A stretch of 64,000 bases of DNA from JANQOH01 sp965214495 (GTDB lineage: Bacteria > Pseudomonadota > Alphaproteobacteria > UBA7887), in contig OZ243958.1 in NCBI GenBank assembly GCA_965214495.1, positions 1,550,001-1,614,000 on the forward strand, read 5' to 3'. The position numbers were made by a program, and so were the translations under genes. This document shows, piece after piece, positions 17,775 to 25,646 of the stretch (position 1 is its first letter; each line of letters starts with the position of its first letter). Below the pieces are notes generated by a model. It searched no databases and was not told the DNA's origin. It was given only the letters and a program-made list of their open reading frames with translations.

Positions 17775-18968
17775 TTATTCGACGATTTCCGCGACGACGC
17801 CGGCGCCGACGGTGCGCCCGCCCTCGCGGATCGCGAAACGCAAGCCCTGGTCCATCGCAATCGGCGCGATCAACTCGATGCTCATCGCAATGTTGTCTCC
17901 CGGCATCACCATCTCCGTGCCGGAAGGCAACGCAACCGTACCCGTAACGTCCGTCGTCCGAAAGTAAAACTGGGGACGGTAGTTGCTGAAAAACGGCGTG
18001 TGGCGACCACCCTCGTCCTTCGTCAGAATATACGCCTCTGCCTTGAAACGCGTGTGCGGCGTGATCGAACCGGGAGCCGCAAGAACCTGACCACGCTCAA
18101 CATCGTCACGCTTCGTCCCGCGTAGCAACGCACCGATGTTGTCGCCAGCCTCCCCCTGGTCCAGAAGCTTCCGAAACATCTCGACACCCGTGCAAACCGT
18201 CTTCGACGTCTCCTTCAGACCCACGATCTCAACCTCGTCCCCGATCTTCACAACGCCACGCTCAACGCGACCCGTCACAACCGTCCCACGGCCCGAAATC
18301 GAAAATACGTCCTCGATCGGCATCAGAAACGGAAGGTCCTTCGCGCGCTCGGGCGTCGGGATGTAAGCGTCAACCGCAGACATCAGCGCATGAACCGAAC
18401 CAACAGCCCGATCGCCCGCATCGCCCTCCAACGCCTCCAGCGCAGAACCGCTCACGATCGGGATATCGTCCCCGGGAAAGTCGTAGCTCGACAAAAGCTC
18501 GCGAACCTCAAGCTCAACAAGCTCCAGAAGCTCGGGGTCGTCAACCTGGTCAACCTTGTTCAGGTAAACCACAATCGCAGGAACACCAACCTGACGCGCA
18601 AGAAGAATGTGCTCACGCGTCTGCGGCATCGGACCGTCCGCCGCAGATACAACAAGAATCGCTCCGTCCATCTGCGCCGCACCCGTGATCATGTTCTTCA
18701 CGTAGTCCGCATGACCAGGACAATCCACATGCGCGTAGTGACGCGAACCCGTCTCATACTCCACATGCGCCGTCGCAATCGTGATCCCACGCTCCTTCTC
18801 CTCAGGAGCACGGTCGATCTCGTCATACGCCGTAAACGTCGCCCCCCCGGTCGTCTCCGCAAGAACCTTCGTAATCGCAGCCGTCAACGTCGTCTTGCCA
18901 TGATCAACATGACCAATCGTTCCAACGTTAACATGCGGCTTCGTACGCGAAAACTTCTCCTTCGCCAT
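17775..18968 (-). CDS. tuf: Elongation factor Tu
   Basis: This 397-residue GTPase delivers aminoacyl-tRNA to the ribosome. G motifs GHVDHGKTTL, DCPGHADYV and NKVDQ are intact, as are domains II and III. The start MAKEKFSRTKPHVNVGTIGH is at 18968; an in-frame extension upstream runs into tRNA-Gly and is not real. Codon use is odd: most of the gene prefers U- and G-ending codons (GTT, CGT, GGT, ACG, CTT), unlike its C-ending neighbours, while the last 45 or so codons look like the rest of the genome. This may reflect strong translational selection, or gene conversion with a second tuf copy or a foreign one. Confidence 0.98.
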   Translation of the reverse strand: MAKEKFSRTKPHVNVGTIGHVDHGKTTLTAAITKVLAETTGGATFTAYDEIDRAPEEKERGITIATAHVEYETGSRHYAHVDCPGHADYVKNMITGAAQMDGAILVVSAADGPMPQTREHILLARQVGVPAIVVYLNKVDQVDDPELLELVELEVRELLSSYDFPGDDIPIVSGSALEALEGDAGDRAVGSVHALMSAVDAYIPTPERAKDLPFLMPIEDVFSISGRGTVVTGRVERGVVKIGDEVEIVGLKETSKTVCTGVEMFRKLLDQGEAGDNIGALLRGTKRDDVERGQVLAAPGSITPHTRFKAEAYILTKDEGGRHTPFFSNYRPQFYFRTTDVTGTVALPSGTEMVMPGDNIAMSIELIAPIAMDQGLRFAIREGGRTVGAGVVAEIVE

Positions 18969-18991
18969 CGCTCTCTTCCGTGTTCGGGGGC

Positions 18992-19065
18992 TGGAGCGGG
19001 TGATGGGAATCGAACCCACGTAACCAGCTTGGAAGGCTGGGGCTCTGCCATTGAGCTACACCCGC
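18992..19065 (-). tRNA. tRNA-Gly (TCC anticodon)
   Basis: The minus strand gives GCGGGTG, TAGCTCAATGGCAGAGC, anticodon arm CAGCCTTCCAAGCTG with anticodon TCC, T arm GGGTTCGATTCCC, CACCCGC, T and an encoded CCA. It lies immediately upstream of tuf in the same transcription unit. Confidence 0.98.
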
Positions 19066-19122
19066 CCGGGTCGCGACTCCGCCCGTTGTTTCAACTGTCT
19101 CGCCCGCACCGACCCGGCGTTG

Positions 19123-19208
19123 TGGTGGAGGGGGCAGGATTCGAACCTGCGTAGACGTACGTCGGCAGATTTACAGTCTGCTGCCTTTAACCACTCGGCC
19201 ACCCCTCC
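19123..19208 (-). tRNA. tRNA-Tyr (GTA anticodon)
   Basis: This 86-nt class II tRNA on the minus strand has acceptor GGAGGGG, a D arm with GGCCGAGTGGTTAAAGGC, anticodon loop ACTGTAAA with GTA, a long variable arm, T arm GCAGGTTCGAATCCTGC and an encoded CCA. It is the first gene after the promoter at 19243-19270. Confidence 0.98.
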
Positions 19209-19242
19209 GCGCCGGCGTGTGCCCGCCGGGGCGAGGGTGCCG

Positions 19243-19270
19243 ACTATCGACATTGGCCCCGCCTTGTCAA
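19243..19270 (-). promoter_or_regulatory. Sigma70-type promoter of the tRNA-tuf-secE-nusG-ribosomal protein-rpoBC block
   Basis: A consensus TTGACA (19265-19270) is separated by 16 bp from GATAGT (19243-19248) on the minus strand, about 35 bp upstream of tRNA-Tyr. No comparable promoter was seen between here and rplL, so it may drive the whole block, with extra promoters possible. The divergent rlmB start is 46 bp away. Confidence 0.65.
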
Positions 19271-19315
19271 CAACCGCAACGTTGTCGCTGCCGGATGCGA
19301 CGGATAAGGTCGGCG

Positions 19316-20104
19316 ATGGCCCGCTGCGAGCCGCCCGAAACCGGCGCGCGCAATGCGCGAACGGATCGCCACTACTGGCTCTACGGCGTGCATCCGTTGC
19401 GCGCCGCGCTGGCCAATCCGGCGCGGCGCGTCCACCGCGTGCTGGTCACCGCCGCGGCGCGGCGGCGTTTGCCCGAACTGCCGGCGAACACCGCCGAAGT
19501 TTCGGCCAGAATCATCGCGGACGAGCTTCCGGCCGGCGCTGTCCATCAGGGTTGCGCGGCGCTCGTGGCGCCGCTTGCGCCCGCGTCCCTGCCCCGCGTG
19601 CTGAGCGCGCAGGGCAGTGCGCCGCTGGTTGTCCTCGACGGCGTTACCGACCCGCGGAACGTCGGCGCCATCCTGCGCTCGGCAGCGGCGTTCGGCGCCG
19701 CCGTCGTCGTTGTGCGGCGCGGCGCACCGCCCGAAAGCGGCGCCCTCGCCAAGGCCGCGGCCGGCGGCCTCGATATCGCGCCACTGGTGCGCGTGGGGAA
19801 CCTCGCACGCACGCTCGCCCGCCTCGCGACCGCCGGCTGGTGGCTGGTCGGTCTCGACGGCGCCGCGACGCAAAATCTGGCGCAGGCGCGGCTGCCGCCG
19901 CGCTGCGCCCTTGTGCTCGGCGCCGAGGGCACGGGGCTGCGCCGGCTGACGCGGGATTCGTGCGACGAATGCGTCGCCTTGCCGCTCCCCGGCGCGCTCG
20001 ATAGTCTCAACGTATCGAACGCCTGCGCGATCGCGCTCTACGCGGTCACGCAGGCGGCCGACCGGCGCCGGCGTAGCTCAACCGGTAGAGCAACCGCCTT
20101 GTAA
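19316..20104 (+). CDS. rlmB: 23S rRNA (guanosine-2'-O-)-methyltransferase RlmB/TrmH family, overlapping tRNA-Thr
   Basis: This SPOUT-fold methyltransferase modifies 23S rRNA (G2251 in E. coli) using S-adenosylmethionine. The N-terminal substrate-binding domain begins YWLYGVHPLRAAL. The SpoU core has motif 1 LDGVTDPRNVGAILRSAAAFG, motif 2 LVLGAEGTGLRRLT and motif 3 LPLPGALDSLNVSNACAIAL, which form the trefoil knot. The ATG at 19316 is preferred over an upstream GTG/ATG that would read across the tuf promoter. The reading frame does not stop after the conserved ALYAV but continues into tRNA-Thr on the same strand, ending at TAA 20102-20104 in its anticodon loop. The last 13 codons are thus tRNA sequence. 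Confidence 0.93.
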   Translation: MARCEPPETGARNARTDRHYWLYGVHPLRAALANPARRVHRVLVTAAARRRLPELPANTAEVSARIIADELPAGAVHQGCAALVAPLAPASLPRVLSAQGSAPLVVLDGVTDPRNVGAILRSAAAFGAAVVVVRRGAPPESGALAKAAAGGLDIAPLVRVGNLARTLARLATAGWWLVGLDGAATQNLAQARLPPRCALVLGAEGTGLRRLTRDSCDECVALPLPGALDSLNVSNACAIALYAVTQAADRRRRSSTGRATAL

Positions 20105-20142
20105 GCGGTAGGTTGCGGGTTCGATTCCTGCCGCCGGCACCA
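20067..20142 (+). tRNA. tRNA-Thr (TGT anticodon)
   Basis: GCCGGCG, TAGCTCAACCGGTAGAGCA, anticodon arm ACCGCCTTGTAAGCGGT with TGT, T arm GCGGGTTCGATTCCTGC, CGCCGGC, A and an encoded CCA. All stems pair. Its 5' half is inside the rlmB reading frame, whose stop codon overlaps the third anticodon base. Confidence 0.98.
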
Positions 20143-20143
20143 G

Positions 20144-20157
20144 GGCGGCGCGCCGCC
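20144..20157. terminator. GC palindrome between convergent tRNA-Thr and tsaB
   Basis: GGCGGCGCGCCGCC is a perfect 14-bp palindrome in the 17-bp gap between the tRNA-Thr 3' end and the tsaB stop codon. It has no T-run, so it is at best a bidirectional weak terminator or processing stem. Confidence 0.3.
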
Positions 20158-20159
20158 GG

Positions 20160-20825
20160 TCACCTCGCCGCGGGCAGGCGGGCGTCGGGCGCGCGAAGAT
20201 AGAGCGGCACCGGCGGCCGCCGGCCCGGCTTTCGATGGCGCGCAAGCGCCGCAGCGACCGCGGCGTCGGGTTGGCCGTCGCCGGGCGCGACCTGCCCGTG
20301 TGTGCCAATCAGCGCCGCAAGGCGGAGCGCCGCATCGCCCGCCAGCCATAGGGGCGCGTCGCCGGCCAGCGCCGCAGCCGCTTCGGCCGGCAATGCTGCG
20401 GGGGGCGGCCCGGACGGAAACCGCTGCGCATAAACCTGCCCCCGGCGCGCCTCGATCGCCGCCAGCACGGTCCGGTCCGCGGGCGCCGCGGCGGCCAGCA
20501 CTTCGAGCGTTGACAGACCGATCAGCGGCCGCCGGCAGGCCAGCGCAAGACCGCGCGCCGCCGCCAGTCCGATACGCACGCCGGTGAACGTGCCGGGGCC
20601 GCGGGTGACGGCGATGGCGTCGAGCCCGGCGCAATCGAGACCCGCCTCGGCCAGCACCGCCGAAACCATCGGCATCAGCGCTTCGGCGTGACCGCGCCGG
20701 CGCCGCTCGCGCCGCTGCGACACGATGCGGCCGTCGGCCCAGACCGCTGCCGAACACGCCGCCATCGCCGTATCGAGCGCGAGGACTTTCGCAAATCCCG
20801 GTCCGTCGTCATAGTCGCGCGACAT
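20160..20825 (-). CDS. tsaB: tRNA threonylcarbamoyladenosine biosynthesis protein TsaB
   Basis: TsaB partners TsaD and TsaE to make t6A37 in ANN-decoding tRNAs, such as the tRNA-Thr encoded next door. The ASKHA-fold N-terminus has LALDTAMAACSAAVW, followed by RRRGHAEALMPMV and the hallmark AVTRGPGTFTGVRIGLAAARG. The protein is 221 residues from ATG 20825, the usual size; an ATG 18 nt upstream is possible. That ATG and the ATG of the divergent dipeptidase share the tetranucleotide CATG. The usual neighbour rimI is not adjacent. Confidence 0.93.
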   Translation of the reverse strand: MSRDYDDGPGFAKVLALDTAMAACSAAVWADGRIVSQRRERRRRGHAEALMPMVSAVLAEAGLDCAGLDAIAVTRGPGTFTGVRIGLAAARGLALACRRPLIGLSTLEVLAAAAPADRTVLAAIEARRGQVYAQRFPSGPPPAALPAEAAAALAGDAPLWLAGDAALRLAALIGTHGQVAPGDGQPDAAVAAALARHRKPGRRPPVPLYLRAPDARLPAAR

Positions 20826-21384
20826 GCTTCTCGTCCCCGTCACCCCGGAATCGCACGGTGTCGAGCTCGCGCTCGCCTATGCCGGTTCCACGAACTTCAC
20901 CGGGGCGCCGATCTACGGCCGCACCGCGTGTTTCCTGCATCCCGACGCCGCCGCTGCGCTGGCGCGCGCCGCCGGTGCCGCGGCGACGCTCGGGCTTCGC
21001 CTGCGCGTGTTCGACGCATACCGCCCGACCGAAGCGCAATGGGCGTTGTGGCGGCACACGCCGGATCCGAACTTTCTCGCCGATCCGCAGCGCGGTTCGC
21101 CGCATTCCCGCGGCGTCGCGGTCGATCTCACGTTGATCGACGACGAGCGGGCGCTGGACATGGGCGCCGGGTTCGACGACTTCACACCGCGCGCCCACCA
21201 CGGCGCGCCCGGCCTCGGCGCGGTGGCGCGGCGCAACCGCCTGATGCTTCTCGGCCTGATGACCGAGGCCGGATGGGACTTCTATCGTAACGAGTGGTGG
21301 CACTATCAGTTGTTCGACGCGCGGCGCTACCCGTTGCTGAGCGACAGCGCCGCCGCAACACGGTTGATGCCGCGGGCGGGTTGA
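20824..21384 (+). CDS. D-alanyl-D-alanine dipeptidase (VanX/DdpX, peptidase M15D)
   Basis: This 186-residue zinc dipeptidase cleaves free D-Ala-D-Ala, either for recycling of cell-wall precursors or as a nutrient. The motif SPHSRGVAVDLTL supplies the first zinc His and Asp, and EWWHYQL supplies the catalytic Glu and last zinc His. FDAYRPTEAQ gives the Arg that stabilises the transition state. There is no signal peptide, which fits a cytoplasmic VanX-like enzyme. No vanH/vanA partners are nearby, so glycopeptide resistance is not implied. The start overlaps the tsaB start in opposite orientation. Confidence 0.9.
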   Translation: MLLVPVTPESHGVELALAYAGSTNFTGAPIYGRTACFLHPDAAAALARAAGAAATLGLRLRVFDAYRPTEAQWALWRHTPDPNFLADPQRGSPHSRGVAVDLTLIDDERALDMGAGFDDFTPRAHHGAPGLGAVARRNRLMLLGLMTEAGWDFYRNEWWHYQLFDARRYPLLSDSAAATRLMPRAG

Positions 21385-21386
21385 CG

Positions 21387-21980
21387 TCAGACGATGCGGC
21401 AGGCGTCGTTGAACGCGAAACGTGGATTGCGCGGAAACAGCCTGGCGGCGTCGCCGTGGCCGAAATTGCACAGGAAGTTCGACCGCCACGGCGTATCGCC
21501 GAAGAACGCGGCGTCCACCCCCGCATTGTCGAAGCCCGACATAGGCCCGCAATCGAACCCGAGCGCGCGCGCCGCGACGATGAAGTAGGCGCCTTGCAGC
21601 GAGCCGTTGCGCAGCGCCGTCACGCGCACATGCTCGTCCTTGCCGGCAAACCACGACCGCGCCGTCGGGTCGTGCGGAAACAGCTCGCCGAGATGTTCGT
21701 AGAATTCGAGATCGTGGGCGACGATGACGCACATCGGCGCGGTCATGGTCTTCTGGCGGTTGCCGTCCGACAGGTGCGGCGCGAGTTTCTCCCGCGATTC
21801 GGCGCTGCGCAGAAAGACGAACCGCGCCGGCGACGAATTGGCGGTCGTCGGGCCGAACTTCATCAACTCGAAGATCGCCCGCAGATCGTCATCGGTCACC
21901 GGCTCGTCGAGCCATTCGTTATGGGTGCGCGCCTCGCGAAAGATGATATCGAGCGCGCCGTCATCAAGGGTGTCGTTCAC
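21387..21980 (-). CDS. Nitroreductase-family protein, RutE/malonic semialdehyde reductase-like
   Basis: This FMN/NADPH nitroreductase-fold protein is closest to RutE, which reduces malonic semialdehyde to 3-hydroxypropionate in uracil breakdown. Family signatures are FREARTHNEWLDEPV, MKFGPTTANSSPARFVF, KTMTAPMCVIVAHD and LGFDCGPMSGFDNAGVD. The GTG at 21980 has GGAGG five bases upstream and gives 197 residues, matching RutE; the 35 codons upstream are not conserved. No other rut genes are adjacent. It converges with the dipeptidase gene, 2 bp apart. Confidence 0.86.
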   Translation of the reverse strand: MNDTLDDGALDIIFREARTHNEWLDEPVTDDDLRAIFELMKFGPTTANSSPARFVFLRSAESREKLAPHLSDGNRQKTMTAPMCVIVAHDLEFYEHLGELFPHDPTARSWFAGKDEHVRVTALRNGSLQGAYFIVAARALGFDCGPMSGFDNAGVDAAFFGDTPWRSNFLCNFGHGDAARLFPRNPRFAFNDACRIV

Positions 21981-22107
21981 GGCCGCCTCCCCGTCGGCAT
22001 GGTGACCCGACGGTTTTCCATCCGCGGGCGCGCCGTCAAGAGAAAATATGGCTCGTGTCGCGGGTCGCAAGCACGGGCGCGGCACATTCAGGGGAAGAAT
22101 CCGCGTC

Positions 22108-23616
22108 CTATGGCGACGCCATGCGCGAACGGTTCTCTTTCAATGCAACCGAATGGCCGGACAATGGCTGCGCGGCGGGCGACCGCCCGAGCGCCGCGGT
22201 TTTCGGCGACAGCCAGGCGCCCTGATCCAGCAACGCGCGCTGCACGCGGCGCGGTGCGACCTCGCGCGGAACGAGGTCGCTGTCGGCGGCGAGCGCGGCA
22301 GCCACCCCGGCCGCCTGACCCGACATCCAGCATTGCGGAATCTCGCGTAGAAACGAATGCGAGGTCGCGTCGCACGCGATATGCCGCCCGGCGCCGAGCG
22401 CGCCCTCCAGGCCGGTGGGCAACAAAGCGCCATAGGGCACGGAGACGTTCGGAAACTTCGGCGACAGCGACGGTGAAACCCCGATCTCGTCGTCCCACAC
22501 CGCGCCGTCGTCCCATTGCCCGCGGGTCACCATGCGGTCGCCCGCCAGGCGTCGGCTATGACGCACGCCGATCTGCGGCGCGCCGAGCATCAGAAACGCC
22601 TTCTCGAAGCCGGGCGCATGGGCGCGATAGAACGCGACATGCCGGTCCGTGAGATCGCGCGAACGCCGTTCGACCTCGGTCAGGTCTTCGACATCGACCG
22701 CGTCGTAGCCGGAGAGCCGGGGACCCATGAACAGCGCCACGTCGTCGCGCCACGATACGAACGGTTTCTCGAACGGTCCGATCTCTTCGCGCCCGCGGGC
22801 CATGAAATCGGCGAAGCCCTGTCGGTTTTCGGCGCGAAACGCCAGCCAGCGCACCATATCGACCCCGCCGGCGAGAAACGCGGTATTGATGCAATGGTGA
22901 ATGTCGTTCTCGTCTATGTCGCTCGCCATCGGCGCGCCGGCACGGGCGAGCAGGTCCGCGTCTCCCGTGCAATCGACCACGACCTTCGCGAGGATCGCCT
23001 GTCGGCCCTCCTTGCTCTCGAAAATCGCGCCGCGCAGCCGGCCTTCCTCGACGATCGGCGCCGCCGCCCACGCATGGAGCAACAACCGAACCCCCGCCTC
23101 GCGCACCATGTCGAGCGACGCCGTCTTGAGAGCCTCCGGGTCGATCGTCGGCGACCAGGTGACGATACCGTGATAAGCGGCGGTACGCGCCGCCCAGTAG
23201 GCCGCGGTCGCCGCGTCTCTCGAACCCCAGTCGGCGCGCGCCGGACCCTGGATCGCCCGCGCCGGCAGGCGGTCGAGCAGTTCCCGGGCGAAACCCGCGA
23301 TGACTTGACGGCCGCTCCAGTCGGTCATCCGGTCGATCCAGATCACCAGGCCGCCGGTCGAAAGCCCGCCGAGATGGTTGTAGCGTTCGACGAGCGTCGT
23401 TTCGGCACCGAGGCGGGCTGCCGATACCGCGGCTGCCGCGCCGGCGGGGCCGCCCCCCACGACCAGCACGTCGGTCTCGGCGAACACGGGAATCTCGCGC
23501 GCCGCTTCGACGATCCTGCGTGTGGATCGTGCGCGCTCCGCACGCAGAGCGTCATCTCCGAAGATCTCGATGCCCTGCTGGTTGCCGATCATGTTGGTGA
23601 GATTGTCGCCCGTCAT
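22108..23616 (-). CDS. FAD-dependent oxidoreductase (FAD_oxidored family)
   Basis: This roughly 502-residue flavoprotein has the dinucleotide-binding motif DVLVVGGGPAGAAAAVSAAR near residue 50, followed by LVERYNHLGGLSTGGLV and, later, VVDCTGDADLLARAGAP. These are typical of the PF12831 family, whose members oxidise varied small molecules. A C-terminal FAD contact (CWMSGQAAGVAAALA) is present. The ATG at 23616 has GGGAGG five bases upstream; an earlier ATG is less likely. The substrate cannot be inferred. It is divergent from xseB and next to the RutE-like gene. Confidence 0.82.
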   Translation of the reverse strand: MTGDNLTNMIGNQQGIEIFGDDALRAERARSTRRIVEAAREIPVFAETDVLVVGGGPAGAAAAVSAARLGAETTLVERYNHLGGLSTGGLVIWIDRMTDWSGRQVIAGFARELLDRLPARAIQGPARADWGSRDAATAAYWAARTAAYHGIVTWSPTIDPEALKTASLDMVREAGVRLLLHAWAAAPIVEEGRLRGAIFESKEGRQAILAKVVVDCTGDADLLARAGAPMASDIDENDIHHCINTAFLAGGVDMVRWLAFRAENRQGFADFMARGREEIGPFEKPFVSWRDDVALFMGPRLSGYDAVDVEDLTEVERRSRDLTDRHVAFYRAHAPGFEKAFLMLGAPQIGVRHSRRLAGDRMVTRGQWDDGAVWDDEIGVSPSLSPKFPNVSVPYGALLPTGLEGALGAGRHIACDATSHSFLREIPQCWMSGQAAGVAAALAADSDLVPREVAPRRVQRALLDQGAWLSPKTAALGRSPAAQPLSGHSVALKENRSRMASP

Positions 23617-23703
23617 CTCTACCTCCCCAAGCTCCGGGACCACATTATATCGCGGCGTCGCGCGCCTTGCCCCGGCCGGCGGCGGCGCCTATAAGCCCGA
23701 GCG

Positions 23704-24009
23704 TTGGACGGGCGAGAAAGACCGGGCGTGGCGGTGGGCGAGGAACGAGGCGAAGACGGTTTCGACGACATCGCGGCGATGAGCTTCGAGCAAGCGATGG
23801 CCGAACTCGAAGACATCGTCAAGCGGCTCGAAAGCGGCGACGTCGATCTCGAAAGCGCGATCGACGCCTATGCCCGTGGCGCAGCGCTGAAGCGCCATTG
23901 CGAGGGCAAGTTGCGGCTCGCCGAGCAGCGCGTCAGTCGCATCACCGTCGCCGACGACGGAACCGTCGGTAGCGAACCGCTCGACGACGGGACCGGGACG
24001 GCGCGTTGA
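23704..24009 (+). CDS. xseB: Exodeoxyribonuclease VII small subunit
   Basis: XseB joins XseA to degrade single-stranded DNA. The conserved helical hairpin MSFEQAMAELEDIVKRLESG plus DLESAIDAYARGAALKRHC is clear. The TTG at 23704 gives 101 residues, some 20 more than usual; GTG codons at 23728 or 23734 would give a more typical protein. It overlaps ispA by 4 nt (TTGA), the xseB-ispA order common in alphaproteobacteria. xseA is not in the window. Confidence 0.9.
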   Translation: MDGRERPGVAVGEERGEDGFDDIAAMSFEQAMAELEDIVKRLESGDVDLESAIDAYARGAALKRHCEGKLRLAEQRVSRITVADDGTVGSEPLDDGTGTAR

Positions 24010-24896
24010 GCGCGTTGGGGCCGGCGCTTGCCGCGGCCGCCGGCGCGGTGGAGCGGACCCTGGCGGCGCTGATCCCCGAAGATGCCGGATCGCCCCGCGC
24101 GCGCCTGATGCGGGCGATGCGCTATGCGAGTCTTGGCGGCGGCAAGCGGCTCAGACCGTTTCTCGTGCTGCAGAGCGCCGGCCTGTTCGGCGTGGGCGGC
24201 GCCGGGGTGCTGCGCGCGGCCGCGGCGGTCGAGATGGTGCACTGCTACTCGCTGACCCACGACGACCTGCCGGCGATGGATGACGACGACCTGCGGCGCG
24301 GACGCCCCGCCGCGCATGTCGCCTTCGATGAAGCGACCGCGATCCTCGCCGGCAACGGGCTTCTCACCCTGGCCTTCGAAGTGCTCGCGGACCGGGCGAC
24401 CCATCCCGACCCCGCCATGCGCGGCGCGCTGGTTCTGGCGCTCGCCCGCGCCGCCGGCATGGAGGGGATGGTCGGCGGCCAGATGATGGACCTGGAAACC
24501 GAGGGCCGCGCGCTCGATCTTGCCGAAGTCGCCGATCTCCAGCGGCGGAAAACCGGGGCGCTGATCGGAGCGAGCTGTGAACTCGGCGCGCTGATGGCCG
24601 GCGCTGGCGAGGCCGACCGCGCAGCGCTCCGCGCCTACGCCGCCGCGTTCGGCCTCGTCTTCCAGATCGCCGACGACCTGCTCGACATGGATGGCGACAC
24701 CGCCCGCACCGACGGACGGACCGGCAAGGGCGCAACGGCGGGAAGGGCGACGTTCGTTTCACTGCTCGGCACCGCGGGCGCGCGGGCGAAGGCCCGGGCG
24801 TTGGTCGGAGAGGCGGTCGACGCGCTGGCGGGGTTCGACCAACGCGCCGGTCTTCTGCGCGCCGCCGCGGAATTCGCGCTCCATCGCCGACACTGA
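24006..24896 (+). CDS. ispA: Farnesyl diphosphate synthase (polyprenyl synthetase)
   Basis: This 296-residue trans-prenyltransferase condenses IPP with DMAPP/GPP to give FPP for quinones, undecaprenol and hopanoids. It has the first aspartate-rich motif HDDLPAMDDDDLRRGRPA, the second FQIADDLLD and LGGGKRLRPFLV. The TTG start at 24006 overlaps the xseB TGA. The next gene, tlyA, overlaps the ispA stop (TGATG). In many alphaproteobacteria dxs lies between ispA and tlyA; it is missing here. Confidence 0.94.
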   Translation: MSALGPALAAAAGAVERTLAALIPEDAGSPRARLMRAMRYASLGGGKRLRPFLVLQSAGLFGVGGAGVLRAAAAVEMVHCYSLTHDDLPAMDDDDLRRGRPAAHVAFDEATAILAGNGLLTLAFEVLADRATHPDPAMRGALVLALARAAGMEGMVGGQMMDLETEGRALDLAEVADLQRRKTGALIGASCELGALMAGAGEADRAALRAYAAAFGLVFQIADDLLDMDGDTARTDGRTGKGATAGRATFVSLLGTAGARAKARALVGEAVDALAGFDQRAGLLRAAAEFALHRRH

Positions 24897-25636
24897 TGGC
24901 GAAGCAGCGGCTCGATACGCTGCTTGTGGCGCGCGGTCTGGCCGCGAGCCGCGACCGCGCGCGAGCGCTGATCATGGCCGGGGCAGTGTTCAGCGGCGAC
25001 CGGCGGCTCGACAAGCCCGGACGGCAGACGGACGAGTTGGCGCCGCTGGCGGTCCGCGCACGCGATCACCCTTGGGTTTCGCGCGGCGGCCTCAAGCTCG
25101 CGCACGGACTCGAAACGTTCGGCCTGTCGGCAGCGGGGCGAATCGGCCTCGACATCGGCGCCTCGACGGGCGGCTTCACCGACGTGCTGCTATCGCAGGG
25201 GGCCGCGCGGGTCTATGCGGTCGATGTGGGCCGCGGGCAGCTCGCGTGGAGTCTGCGCAACGACCCGCGAGTGGTGGTCCTCGAACGCACCAACGCGCGC
25301 CGCCTCGACAGCGCGCGCGTGCCCGAGCCGGTCGGGGCGCTGGTCTGCGACGCCAGCTTCATCGGCCTCGCCACGGTGCTGCCCGCGCCGCTCGCCCTGT
25401 GCGCGCCCGGTGCCTGGGCGGTGGCGCTGATCAAACCGCAATTCGAGGCAGGGCGCGAGGCGGTCGGGCGCAACGGCGTGGTGGGCGACCCTGAGGTGCG
25501 CGAGACGGTCTGCGTGTCGGTGCGCGCGTGGCTTGACTCGCAGCCCGGCTGGCGCGTGCTGGGCCTGACCGAGAGCCCGATCATCGGTCCCGCCGGCAAC
25601 GTGGAATATCTCATCGCCGCCGAACGGGCGGGTTGA
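24896..25636 (+). CDS. tlyA: TlyA-family rRNA 2'-O-methyltransferase
   Basis: This 246-residue protein has an N-terminal S4 RNA-binding domain (QRLDTLLVARGLAASRDRAR) and a C-terminal FtsJ-like Rossmann methyltransferase (IGLDIGASTGGFTDVLL; YAVDVGRGQLAWSLR; LIKPQFEAGREAVG). Homologues methylate cytidines in 16S/23S rRNA and affect capreomycin sensitivity. The Lys in LIKPQFE is part of the K-D-K-E catalytic set. It is translationally coupled to ispA. Confidence 0.92.
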   Translation: MAKQRLDTLLVARGLAASRDRARALIMAGAVFSGDRRLDKPGRQTDELAPLAVRARDHPWVSRGGLKLAHGLETFGLSAAGRIGLDIGASTGGFTDVLLSQGAARVYAVDVGRGQLAWSLRNDPRVVVLERTNARRLDSARVPEPVGALVCDASFIGLATVLPAPLALCAPGAWAVALIKPQFEAGREAVGRNGVVGDPEVRETVCVSVRAWLDSQPGWRVLGLTESPIIGPAGNVEYLIAAERAG

Positions 25637-25646
25637 GGCAGCGCGC

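Noticed and set aside
20824..21384. Vancomycin resistance operon
   Set aside because: The VanX-like dipeptidase stands alone without vanH, vanA or regulators; a role in D-Ala-D-Ala turnover is simpler.
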